Origin: Lachnospiraceae bacterium
Lineage (GTDB): Bacteria; Bacillota; Clostridia; Lachnospirales; Lachnospiraceae
NCBI GenBank assembly: GCA_029006155.1
Contig: JAQXGF010000133.1
Span: forward strand, 1 to 64,000
DNA: 64,000 nt
Direction: 5' to 3'
The translations under genes were made by a program, and so were the position numbers. Positions 17,039-26,100 of the stretch are shown in pieces. Every line of letters begins with the position of its first letter. Position 1 is the stretch's first letter. The notes below the pieces were generated by a model. The model made no database searches. It had not been told where the DNA came from and saw only the letters and a program-made list of their open reading frames with translations.

Positions 17039-19300
17039 TCAGTTTACTTCATAGTTTATCCGGATATCCCGGAAGCCTGTGTTTATCTCCACATACTGTT
17101 CGGTGAGATTTTTCACTGCGGTCAGCTTTTTTATCTCATCCTGCTTGATGTAAATTGCCTTTCGATAGATATCGTTGATCTTTGCGACGGGCTCGTCCGC
17201 AGGGCCGATGACCTGCGCCTGATATTTTCCGGCGACCTGCCGCATAAATTTTGCCAGATACTCCACGGCCACGGAAAGCCTGTCCGGATCTGCCGCGGCG
17301 CAGTGGACTGCCATGAGGTTGCCCGCAGGCGGGTAGCCCGCCATCCTGCGATATGCCATCTCCTGTGTATAAAATCCGGTGTAATCCTGTCTGGCTGCAC
17401 AGGTGATCGCATAGTGCTCCGGATCATACGTCTGGATGACGACCTCTCCCGGATCCAGACCTCTCCCTGCCCGGCCTGCCGCCTGCGTCAGCAGTTGAAA
17501 CGTCCGCTCTGCCGCCCGGTAATCGCTGACATGCAGCGACAAATCCGCCGCCAGAATGCCGACCAGGGTAACGCCCGGAAAATCATGTCCTTTTACGATC
17601 ATCTGCGTACCGATCAGAATATCGGCCTCCTGCTTTCCGAATGCCCGCAGGATCTCCGCATGCCCGTCTTTTCCTTTTGTCGTATCCGCGTCCATCCGCA
17701 GGATCCGCGCCTGCGGAAATGTCTTTTTTACAATCTCCTCTATCTGCTGTGTTCCTGCCCGGAAGCCTCCGATAAACGGGGAGCCGCAGTTCGGGCAATC
17801 CCGCACAGTCGGTGTCTCATAGCCACAATAATGGCAGACCAGCCTGCCACCCCGGTGCAAAGAGAGCGACACATCACAGTGCGGACACCGCATCACCTCA
17901 CCGCACGACCGACAGGATACAAACCCGGAGTATCCACGCCGGTTCAGAAACAGCATCGCCTGCTTATGCTCCTGCAGCACCTTCGTCAGCTTTTCCTGTA
18001 ACAGCCCGCTTAAAATCGAGCGGTTCCCGGTCTTTAGCTCCTGCCGCAGATCGACGGTATGGACCACCGGAAGACTGCCTCCGACCGCACGGTCCGGCAG
18101 AGATAGCAGCTGATAAATGCCGGCCTCCGCCTGAGAATATGCCTCCAGCGACGGGGTCGCCGAACCGAGTACGAGCTGCGCCCCCTCAAGCTCTGCCCGT
18201 TTTTGTGCCACTTCTCTTGCATGATAGCGCGGGACAGTCTCGCTCTTGTAGGAAGGCTCATGTTCCTCATCGATAATGATAATGCCAAGTCTCTGAAATG
18301 GCGTGAACAAGGCCGACCGCGGCCCGATCATCACGTCGATCTCCCCGCTTCTTGCCCGTTCAAACTGATCGTAGCGTTCTGCCTGTGACAGCCTTGAATG
18401 CAAAATGGAGATCCGGTCGCCAAACCGATGATAGAACCGGATCACATTCTGGTACGTCAGCGAGATCTCCGGAATCAGCAGGATCGCCTGCTCGCCTCTT
18501 GCCAGTGCATGTGCGATCAGCTCCATATAGACAGCGGTCTTCCCGCTCCCGGTCACACCAAAGAGCAGATAGCGCCCCGCCCGTTTTCCCCAGTTTGTGC
18601 AGATCGTATCGACCGCGCTCTGCTGAGCCGGATTCAAACGAATGGCCGTCTGTTCCTGCCCGGATAAGGGCTGCTGTGTCTGATCCTGCAGCGCTTTTAA
18701 CACCGCAGGCATCCGGTAGATCTGCTCCGTCTGGCAGGTCAGAAGTCCCATTTCCTCCATCGGGCGCCACACCGATGGCGTCACCTTCAGGCTTCCGGTC
18801 ACGAGCTCCATTGGAAGCATCGGTGTATCGATCAGCGCCTCCAAAAGCCTGGCACGGGCGATTTGATGCTTCTGTCGGAATACTGCCAGCTGTTCAATGG
18901 CTGCCTCCTTTGAAACGGCAAGCACAAGCTGCCTCTTTTTCTTCGGCGGTGCCTGTTCCCGAAATGGAAGCACCGTGCGCAACGCCTGTACCGCGGTCGA
19001 ACCATACCGGTCCCGCATCCAGAGCGCAAGTGCCGTCAGCTTTGACTCCGTCCCGGCCAGCTGTGTCTCGACCTGCAAAATCTCCTTGATCTTCTCCGGC
19101 GCGCAGGCCGCATGATCCGTGATCCGGAGTACATAGCCCTTTTGTGGATGGTCTCCACGCCCAAACGGAACGAGCACGACATTCCCCGGCTCCAGCTGTT
19201 CCTGCAGCCGTTCCGGTATCCGGTACTGAAAGCTCTGATCCAGACGGCTGTGCGAGATATCAATAATGATATCCGCATACAAAATTTTCTGTTCTTTCAT
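17039..19300 (-). CDS. priA: Primosomal protein N' (replication restart helicase PriA)
   Basis: A 753-residue superfamily 2 helicase that reloads the replisome at stalled forks. An N-terminal DNA-binding domain is followed by Walker A GVTGSGKTAVY (about residue 250), Walker B IIIDEEHEPSYK, GSATPS, eight zinc-binding cysteines (CRSCGEVMRCPHCDV, CHYCG, CPNCG) and helicase motif V/VI QAAGRAGRG. It starts 3 nt after murE without a strong ribosome site of its own, which suggests translational coupling. Confidence 0.97.
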   Translation of the reverse strand: MKEQKILYADIIIDISHSRLDQSFQYRIPERLQEQLEPGNVVLVPFGRGDHPQKGYVLRITDHAACAPEKIKEILQVETQLAGTESKLTALALWMRDRYGSTAVQALRTVLPFREQAPPKKKRQLVLAVSKEAAIEQLAVFRQKHQIARARLLEALIDTPMLPMELVTGSLKVTPSVWRPMEEMGLLTCQTEQIYRMPAVLKALQDQTQQPLSGQEQTAIRLNPAQQSAVDTICTNWGKRAGRYLLFGVTGSGKTAVYMELIAHALARGEQAILLIPEISLTYQNVIRFYHRFGDRISILHSRLSQAERYDQFERARSGEIDVMIGPRSALFTPFQRLGIIIIDEEHEPSYKSETVPRYHAREVAQKRAELEGAQLVLGSATPSLEAYSQAEAGIYQLLSLPDRAVGGSLPVVHTVDLRQELKTGNRSILSGLLQEKLTKVLQEHKQAMLFLNRRGYSGFVSCRSCGEVMRCPHCDVSLSLHRGGRLVCHYCGYETPTVRDCPNCGSPFIGGFRAGTQQIEEIVKKTFPQARILRMDADTTKGKDGHAEILRAFGKQEADILIGTQMIVKGHDFPGVTLVGILAADLSLHVSDYRAAERTFQLLTQAAGRAGRGLDPGEVVIQTYDPEHYAITCAARQDYTGFYTQEMAYRRMAGYPPAGNLMAVHCAAADPDRLSVAVEYLAKFMRQVAGKYQAQVIGPADEPVAKINDIYRKAIYIKQDEIKKLTAVKNLTEQYVEINTGFRDIRINYEVN

Positions 19301-19303
19301 ACG

Positions 19304-20779
19304 CTACCGACCGGCTTTTTTCTGATCTTCTTCCAGTATCTCCTGAATCAGCACGCGCTCATCCATCGGTTTCTTTTTCCCTTCGATTGCCTGATAAGTC
19401 TCGTGCCCTTTTCCGGCCAAAATGATGACATCACCCGGCTGTCCGTGATGGATCGCATAGGCGATCGCCTCTTTTCGGTTCGGAATCGTCACATATTTTC
19501 CATCTGTCTTTTTCATGCCGACTACGATGTCCGCGATAATATCCTCAGGCTTTTCATAGCGCGGATTATCCGATGTAATGATCGTAAAATCTGCAAGCCG
19601 TCCCGACACTTCACCCATCTCATAGCGGCGCAGTTTGGAGCGGTTGCCGCCGCATCCAAACAGGCAGACGAGCCGTTTCGGATGATATTCTTTTAACGTC
19701 GTCAGAAGACTTTCCAGCGCCATCGCATTGTGCGCATAGTCGATCATCAGCGTAAAATCATCGGATACCTTTACTTTCTCGACCCGGCCTTTTACCTTGG
19801 CTGCCTTCAGAGCTTTCTGGATCATCTCCGGTGCTACATGAAAATGGCGGCAGATCGCGATCGCGGTCAGCGAATTGTACACACTGAATGTTCCCGGAAT
19901 ATCGACTTCAACGTCAAAATTCAGCTTCCCGGTCACGGTATAGCGGATGCCAAGGTACCCCGGTCTTCCGACGAGCTCCAGATTTTCTGCCCGCAGATCG
20001 ACGCCCTCTGAAAGCCCAAACGTCTCCACCTCACAGGTGTGTCCTTTTAAAATCTCTTCCAGATGTGGGTCATCGCCGTTCATAATACCGACGCGGCACT
20101 GGCGGAACAGCCGTCCCTTGCACGCGATATAATCCTCAAAGCTCGCATGCTCCGCCGGCCCGATATGATCCGGCTCGATATTCGTAAAAATACCAAGCTC
20201 AAATGGAATACCAGCCGTGCGGTGCAGCATCAGCCCCTGTGAGGATACCTCCATCACAACAATCTGGCATCCCTCATCTGCCATCCGGCGGAAATACTCC
20301 TGAATCGTCATTGACTCCGGCGTCGTATTATTCGCCGGGATGACCGTCTCCCCGATGATTGCCTCGATCGTCCCGATCAGCCCGACCTTATATCCGGCCG
20401 CTTCGAGGATCGACTTGACCATGTAGGTCGTCGTCGTCTTTCCCTTTGTACCGGTGACGCCGATAATCTTCATCTCTTCTGCCGGGTATCCATACCACGC
20501 AGCGGAGATCAGCGCCATCGCATAACGTGTATCCGCGACCTGAATGACCGTCGTGTGCTCCGGCACATCGACCGGCTCCTCGACGATGAGCACCGCCGCT
20601 CCTTTTTCTGCTACTTCTTTTGCATATTTATGTCCATCCGTCACTGCTCCGCGGATGCAGAAAAACAGTGAGCCTTCTTTTGCCTTTCTGGAATCGTTGA
20701 TGATCTCCGCGACTTCGGTATCCACCGAACCCTGCAGGCACGTATAATCCAGACGCTGCAATAATTGATTCAATCTCAT
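19304..20779 (-). CDS. murE: UDP-N-acetylmuramoyl-tripeptide synthetase MurE (meso-DAP type)
   Basis: A 491-residue Mur ligase that adds the third stem-peptide residue. ATP site GVTGTKGKTTTTYM, nucleotide contacts NTTPES, the carbamylated-lysine region, and the substrate-selecting motif DNPR (SDNPRYEKPEDI) that in this family indicates meso-diaminopimelate. C-terminal AGKGHETYQ. It heads the priA-rsgA gene string rather than sitting inside the dcw cluster at the left edge. Promoter at 20812-20840. Confidence 0.96.
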   Translation of the reverse strand: MRLNQLLQRLDYTCLQGSVDTEVAEIINDSRKAKEGSLFFCIRGAVTDGHKYAKEVAEKGAAVLIVEEPVDVPEHTTVIQVADTRYAMALISAAWYGYPAEEMKIIGVTGTKGKTTTTYMVKSILEAAGYKVGLIGTIEAIIGETVIPANNTTPESMTIQEYFRRMADEGCQIVVMEVSSQGLMLHRTAGIPFELGIFTNIEPDHIGPAEHASFEDYIACKGRLFRQCRVGIMNGDDPHLEEILKGHTCEVETFGLSEGVDLRAENLELVGRPGYLGIRYTVTGKLNFDVEVDIPGTFSVYNSLTAIAICRHFHVAPEMIQKALKAAKVKGRVEKVKVSDDFTLMIDYAHNAMALESLLTTLKEYHPKRLVCLFGCGGNRSKLRRYEMGEVSGRLADFTIITSDNPRYEKPEDIIADIVVGMKKTDGKYVTIPNRKEAIAYAIHHGQPGDVIILAGKGHETYQAIEGKKKPMDERVLIQEILEEDQKKAGR

Positions 20780-20811
20780 TCGGATCCCCTCCGTATAATC
20801 GTTTACCCTTT

Positions 20812-20840
20812 ATTCTAACATATGGCTTACTCCGATTCAA
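20812..20840 (-). promoter_or_regulatory. Promoter of the murE-priA-...-rsgA string
   Basis: TTGAAT at 20840-20835 and TAGAAT at 20817-20812 with a 17-bp spacer. A GGAGGGG ribosome site precedes the murE ATG. Confidence 0.7.
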
Positions 20841-20900
20841 GCATTCCGTTTTACAGAAATATACAAAGAATGTGTTGTGATACACTCACTTTGCATATTT

Positions 20901-21584
20901 TTAACTGACAGCACGCATCTCCACACATTTCTCCAAAAAGAAGTCCAGCACCCGGCTGCCGTCTACCGCATCCGCCCTTTTGTGTGCAAAACACATCCGC
21001 TCCGGATGAAACTGCACGGACCAGATCGGAAACGTCTCATGAAACAGCGCCTCCTTGACACCATCCTCTGATACTGCCGCTGCGGTCAGCCCCGTTCCCA
21101 GCCGGCCGACGCCCTGATGGTGGGAGCTGTTTGTCACAAAATCGCTGCCGTACAGCCGTTCCAGAAATGTCCCCTGCGATGCATGAACCAGGTGAATCCG
21201 GTCTTCGGTACTGCCTTTTTCTCTGCGGTGGCAGGCATTTTTCACGCCAAGATCCTGAATCAGATCACCACCAAAATAAATATTGATGAGCTGATGGCCA
21301 CGGCAGATACCGAAAACCGGTTTTCCTGCTTTTACGAAACGGTCCAGCACTGCGAACTGCATCGCGTCCAGCAGATCATCGATCCCCTCGCTCCCGCAAT
21401 TTTCCTGCCCGAACCGTTCCGGGTTCACATCATCCCCGCCCGGAATCAGCAGCCCGTCAAATCCGGACGGATCACAGTCTTTTGTAATAATCTTCGGTGC
21501 TGCGCCCAAGCCCCGCAGCGCATTCTCATAATTTTCCGTCGTCATACGAAAAACCGGAATCGCAATATTCAGCGTTTCTTCCAT
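20901..21584 (-). CDS. Class I glutamine amidotransferase-like hydrolase (PuuD/gamma-glutamyl hydrolase family)
   Basis: A 227-residue single-domain class I amidotransferase fold with the nucleophile in GICRGHQLIN, the PuuD-like GGDDVNPERFGQ near the N-terminus and the catalytic His-Glu in VQFHPERMC. Family members hydrolyse gamma-glutamyl compounds such as gamma-glutamyl-GABA; the actual substrate here is not known. It lies downstream of gltBD on the same strand, with its own promoter overlapping the gltD stop, which points to nitrogen or glutamate metabolism by context only. Confidence 0.82.
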   Translation of the reverse strand: MEETLNIAIPVFRMTTENYENALRGLGAAPKIITKDCDPSGFDGLLIPGGDDVNPERFGQENCGSEGIDDLLDAMQFAVLDRFVKAGKPVFGICRGHQLINIYFGGDLIQDLGVKNACHRREKGSTEDRIHLVHASQGTFLERLYGSDFVTNSSHHQGVGRLGTGLTAAAVSEDGVKEALFHETFPIWSVQFHPERMCFAHKRADAVDGSRVLDFFLEKCVEMRAVS

Positions 21585-21627
21585 ATATAATGTCCTCCCT
21601 TACCCGCAAACGCACTACAAGCCAGCC

Positions 21628-21656
21628 GGGGAATTTTGCTTCCATCCAGCTGGCTT
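21628..21656 (-). repeat. Leader hairpin before the amidotransferase gene
   Basis: AAGCCAGC and GCTGGCTT form an 8-bp stem just downstream of the promoter at 21657-21685. No clear T-run follows on the minus strand, so it may be a leader structure or a weak terminator for gltBD. Boundaries are approximate. Confidence 0.45.
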
Positions 21657-21685
21657 ATTATAATACGTTTCTATATCCTTTACAA
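21657..21685 (-). promoter_or_regulatory. Promoter overlapping the gltD stop codon
   Basis: TTGTAA (21685-21680) is the last Leu codon plus stop of gltD; TATAAT (21662-21657) follows after 17 bp. It would drive the amidotransferase gene separately from gltBD. Confidence 0.65.
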
Positions 21686-23164
21686 ATTCGTGTAGCCCAT
21701 CAGATACTGATCGACTTCTTTTGCCGCCTCGCGTCCCTCACGGATCGCCCACACGACCAGTGACTGTCCACGGTGCATATCCCCTGCGGTAAATACCTTT
21801 GGAACGCTTGTCGCGTATTTTCCCGGCTTCGTCGCCACATTGGTACGGCCATCCAGATCCACTTTAAATGCATCCGTCACATATTTCTGAGAACCGAGGA
21901 ATCCTGCAGCGATCAGCACAAGGTCTGCCTTTACCGTCTCTTCGCTGCCTTCGATCGGCACCATCATCATGCGTCCGCTCTTTTCATCCCGCTTGCCTTC
22001 CAGCTTTTGCAGAACGACCTTGCAGAGTTCGCCTTTTTTATTCATGACAAACTCTTTCACTGTCGTCGTATACAGACGTGGATCATGTCCGAACACTGCG
22101 ATCGCCTCCTGCTGGCCATAATCTGTCTTGCAGACTCTCGGCCACTGTGGCCATGGATTGCCCGGCGCTCTCGTATCCGGTGCCTTCGGCATCATCTCCA
22201 GCTGTGTCACAGAAGCCGCACCCAGACGGATCGACGTGCCGACGCAGTCGTTTCCGGTATCACCACCGCCGATCACGATGACATGCTTGCCTTTCGCAGA
22301 AATATATTTCTTATCCGCAAAATTTGAATCGAGCAGACTCTTCGTCGTCGCCTTCAGGAAGTCAACCGCAAAGTAAATGCCTTTTGCCTCACGCCCCGGA
22401 GCTTTGATGTCTCTCGGGTTCGACGCGCCACAGGCAAGCACCACTGCATCATACTCCTTCAGCAGATCATCCGCCTTGACGTTCTCGCCGATATTGGCAT
22501 TCGTCACAAACTCGATGCCTTCTTCTTTCATCAGTGCCAGTCTTCGGTCGATCACCTTTTTATCCAGCTTCATATTCGGAATGCCGTACCGCAACAACCC
22601 TCCGATCCGATCATTCCGTTCAAAGACCGTCACCTTATGTCCACGCTTGTTCAGCTGCAACGCTGTCGCAAGACCGGACGGACCGCTTCCGACGACTGCG
22701 ACCTTTTTCCCGGTCCGCACTTCCGGCGGGCAGGCTTTTACCAGACCGGTCGCATACGCATTTTCAATGATTGCCCGCTCATTCGCTTTCGTCGCCACCG
22801 GATCCCCATTCAGGTTGCAGGTGCAGGCCGCCTCGCACAGCGCCGGGCAGACACGGGACGTAAATTCCGGGAAGCAATGCGTCTTCGTCAGTCTCCGGTA
22901 TGCCTCCTCCCAGTTGCCGTGGTACACCAGATCATTGCACTCCGGCACCAGATTGTTCAGCGGGCAGCCGGAGGCCATGCCTCCGATCATCATGCCCGCC
23001 TGGCAGAACGGTACGCCGCATGCCATACACCGTGCGCCCTGCAGGCGCTGCTTTTCCAGAGAAAGCGGAATATGGAATTCATTAAAGTTCTGAATTCGTT
23101 CCTTCGGTGCGATTTCCAGGTCATTTTCTCTTTGATAGTCTAAAAATCCAGTTGGTTTTCCCAT
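21680..23164 (-). CDS. gltD: Glutamate synthase (NADPH) small subunit
   Basis: A 494-residue FAD and NAD(P)H-binding subunit that feeds electrons to GltB for reductive amination of 2-oxoglutarate. N-terminal 4Fe-4S cysteines (CMACGVPFCQ, CPLNNLVPECN, CPALCEAACTC), FAD-binding GSGPSGLATA, FERNDRIGGLLRYGIP and a second nucleotide site GGGDTGNDCVG. Ends with TAGDMHRGQSLVVWAIREGR, the usual FAD contact. Starts 12 nt after gltB. Confidence 0.97.
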   Translation of the reverse strand: MGKPTGFLDYQRENDLEIAPKERIQNFNEFHIPLSLEKQRLQGARCMACGVPFCQAGMMIGGMASGCPLNNLVPECNDLVYHGNWEEAYRRLTKTHCFPEFTSRVCPALCEAACTCNLNGDPVATKANERAIIENAYATGLVKACPPEVRTGKKVAVVGSGPSGLATALQLNKRGHKVTVFERNDRIGGLLRYGIPNMKLDKKVIDRRLALMKEEGIEFVTNANIGENVKADDLLKEYDAVVLACGASNPRDIKAPGREAKGIYFAVDFLKATTKSLLDSNFADKKYISAKGKHVIVIGGGDTGNDCVGTSIRLGAASVTQLEMMPKAPDTRAPGNPWPQWPRVCKTDYGQQEAIAVFGHDPRLYTTTVKEFVMNKKGELCKVVLQKLEGKRDEKSGRMMMVPIEGSEETVKADLVLIAAGFLGSQKYVTDAFKVDLDGRTNVATKPGKYATSVPKVFTAGDMHRGQSLVVWAIREGREAAKEVDQYLMGYTNL

Positions 23165-23176
23165 CTCTCACACCTC

Positions 23177-26100
23177 CTACTTTCCATTCTCACTCATGCT
23201 CGCATAGAATGCCTCGATCTGTGCCTGCTCACTGCTTAAGCCCTTCTCTTCCATCTGTACGATCGCCATCTGCATTTTCTTAAATTCATGTGGGATGATC
23301 TTCTTAAACTTCGGCAGATATTCGCTGAAGTTGTCCAGAATCTCTTTTCCCTTCTCTGAATTGGTATATTTTACATGGTCGTTGATGATGTCTTTCAGTT
23401 CCAGGACATCGTACTTCGAGGTCAGTTTCTCGATCGCAACCATGTTTTTGTTTACTTTCGTGTAAAGATCGGAATCTTCATCCAGCACATATGCGATACC
23501 ACCGCTCATGCCGGCTGCGAAGTTCTTGCCGACCCGGCCGAGGATGACCGCACGTCCACCGGTCATATATTCACAGCCATGGTCGCCGACACCCTCTACG
23601 ACTGCAACGGCTCCGGAATTGCGGACACAGAACCGCTCACCTGCGACACCGTTGATATAGGCGCTGCCGCTCGTCGCTCCGTAAAGCGCTACGTTTCCGA
23701 TGATGATATTCTCATCATGCGCGTACTTCACGCCCTGCGGCGGATATACGATCAGTTTTCCTCCAGAAAGACCCTTTCCGAAATAGTCATTGCTGTCACC
23801 GACCAGCTCCAGCGTCAGTCCTTTCGGGATAAATGCACCAAAGCTCTGTCCGCCTGCGCCGTGACATTTCACAGTATAGGTATCCTCCTCCAGTCCTTCC
23901 GGATACTTTCTTGTGATCTCCGAACCGAAAATCGTACCAAATGCACGGTCGGTGTTCTTGACATCGATCTCAATGCTCCGCTTTGCACCAGTCTCAAGTG
24001 CCGGTCCAAGCTTTGCGACCAGTACCTTCATATCCGGTGTCTTCTGCAGACCAAAATCATAGACCTTCTGTGGATCAAACGTCACTTTTTCTCCCTTATG
24101 TGCATATGGATTGTTCAGAATATTGCTCAAATCCAAGGAATAGCCATGCTCATTCTCGCAGACTTCTTTTTTCTTCAGCAGGTCACTTCTTCCGACCATC
24201 TCATCCAATGTGCGGAACCCGAGCTTCGCCATATATTCCCGGAGATCCTGTGCAATAAACCGCATGAAGTTTACGACATATTCCGGCTTTCCACGGAACC
24301 GCTTCCGCAGCTCCGGATTCTGAGTCGCCACACCGACCGGGCACGTATCCAGGTTGCAGACACGCATCATGACACAGCCCATGGTAACGAGCGGTCCGGT
24401 CGCAAATCCAAACTCCTCTGCGCCGAGCAGTGCTGCAATCGCCACATCACGGCCGCTCATCAGTTTTCCGTCTGTCTCGATCCGGACCTTATTGCGCAGT
24501 CCGTTCATGATCAGCGTCTGATGCGTCTCGGCCAGTCCGAGCTCCCACGGAAGTCCTGCATTGTGAATGGAACTTCTCGGAGCCGCTCCGGTACCTCCGT
24601 CATAACCGGAGATCAGGATCACCTGCGCACCGGCCTTTGCGACACCGGCTGCTACGGTCCCGACACCGGCTTCTGATACCAGTTTTACTGAAATATCGGC
24701 CTGACGGTTTGCATTTTTCAGATCGTAAATCAGCTGCGCCAGATCTTCAATCGAATAAATATCATGGTGTGGCGGCGGGGAGATCAGACTTACACCCGGT
24801 GTGGAAAGTCTCGTCCGCGCAATCCACGGGTAGACTTTCTTGCCCGGCAGATGTCCGCCTTCGCCCGGCTTCGCACCCTGTGCCATCTTGATCTGAATCT
24901 CCTTTGCGCTGACCAGATAGCGGGAGGTCACACCAAATCTCCCGGATGCCACCTGCTTAATCGCAGAGCAGCGGTTCTTTCCGTCCGGTCCGATCGTCAG
25001 GCGTTCCAGACTCTCTCCGCCCTCACCGGTATTGGACTTTCCATGCAGCATGTTCATCGCAATCGCCAGTGTCTCATGTGCCTCCTGTGAGATCGAGCCA
25101 TAAGACATCGCACCGGTCTTAAAGCGGCGCACGATGGAATCGACACTCTCAACTTCGTCAATTGGCACACCGTGCTCCGGATAATTGAAGTCCATAATGC
25201 TTCGGATGTAACCGGTCTCTTCCTGATTTACCATATCGGTATACTGCTTGAACATCTGATAATTTCCGGTCTTTGTCGACTCCTGAAGCAGATGGATCGT
25301 CTGCGGATTGTAGCGGTGATGCTCTCCGGCGCTTCTCATCTTATGCCAGCCCTGGCTGTCCAACGTCAGGTCTTCCTTCAGGCCAAGCGGGTCGAACGCC
25401 TTCGTATGGCGGATATCGACATCATTTTCGATATCCTTTAAAGAAATACCGCCTACGCGGCTGACCGTATTCGTAAAGTATTTATCAATGACTTCACTGC
25501 TGATACCGATCGCCTCAAAGATCTGAGAACCCTGATACGACTGAATCGTAGAGATACCCATCTTGGATGCAATTTTTACAATACCATCAATGATCGCCTT
25601 ATTATAATCACTGACTGCCGCATAGTAATCCTTTTCCAGCATGCCACTGTCAATGAGCTGATGGATCGTATCCAGTGCCAGATACGGATTTACGGCACTC
25701 GCACCATAGCCGAGCAGTGTCGCAAAGTGATGTACTTCACGCGGTTCGCCGGATTCCAGAATCAGGGCCAGTGAGGTACGGCGCTTCGTGCGCACCAGAT
25801 ACTGATGTACGGCAGACACTGCCAGCAGTGACGGGATCGGCATCCGGATCTCATCGACACCACGGTCGGTCAGGATCAGGATATTCGCACCATCCCGGTA
25901 TGCACGGTCGACTTCAAGATACAGATGATCGATCGCCTTTTCCAGTCCGGTATTTTTATAGAAGGTAATCGGCACCTCTGCCACCTTGAAGCCTTCTACC
26001 TTCATATTTTTAATCTTCAGCATGTCCGTGTTCGTCAGGATCGGATTATCGATTCGCAACACCTGACAGTTTTCCGGCTTCTCCTCGAGCAGGTTGCCCT

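Noticed and set aside
23375-24676. 433-codon plus-strand open frame
   Set aside because: It is antisense to gltB and shows no family motif.
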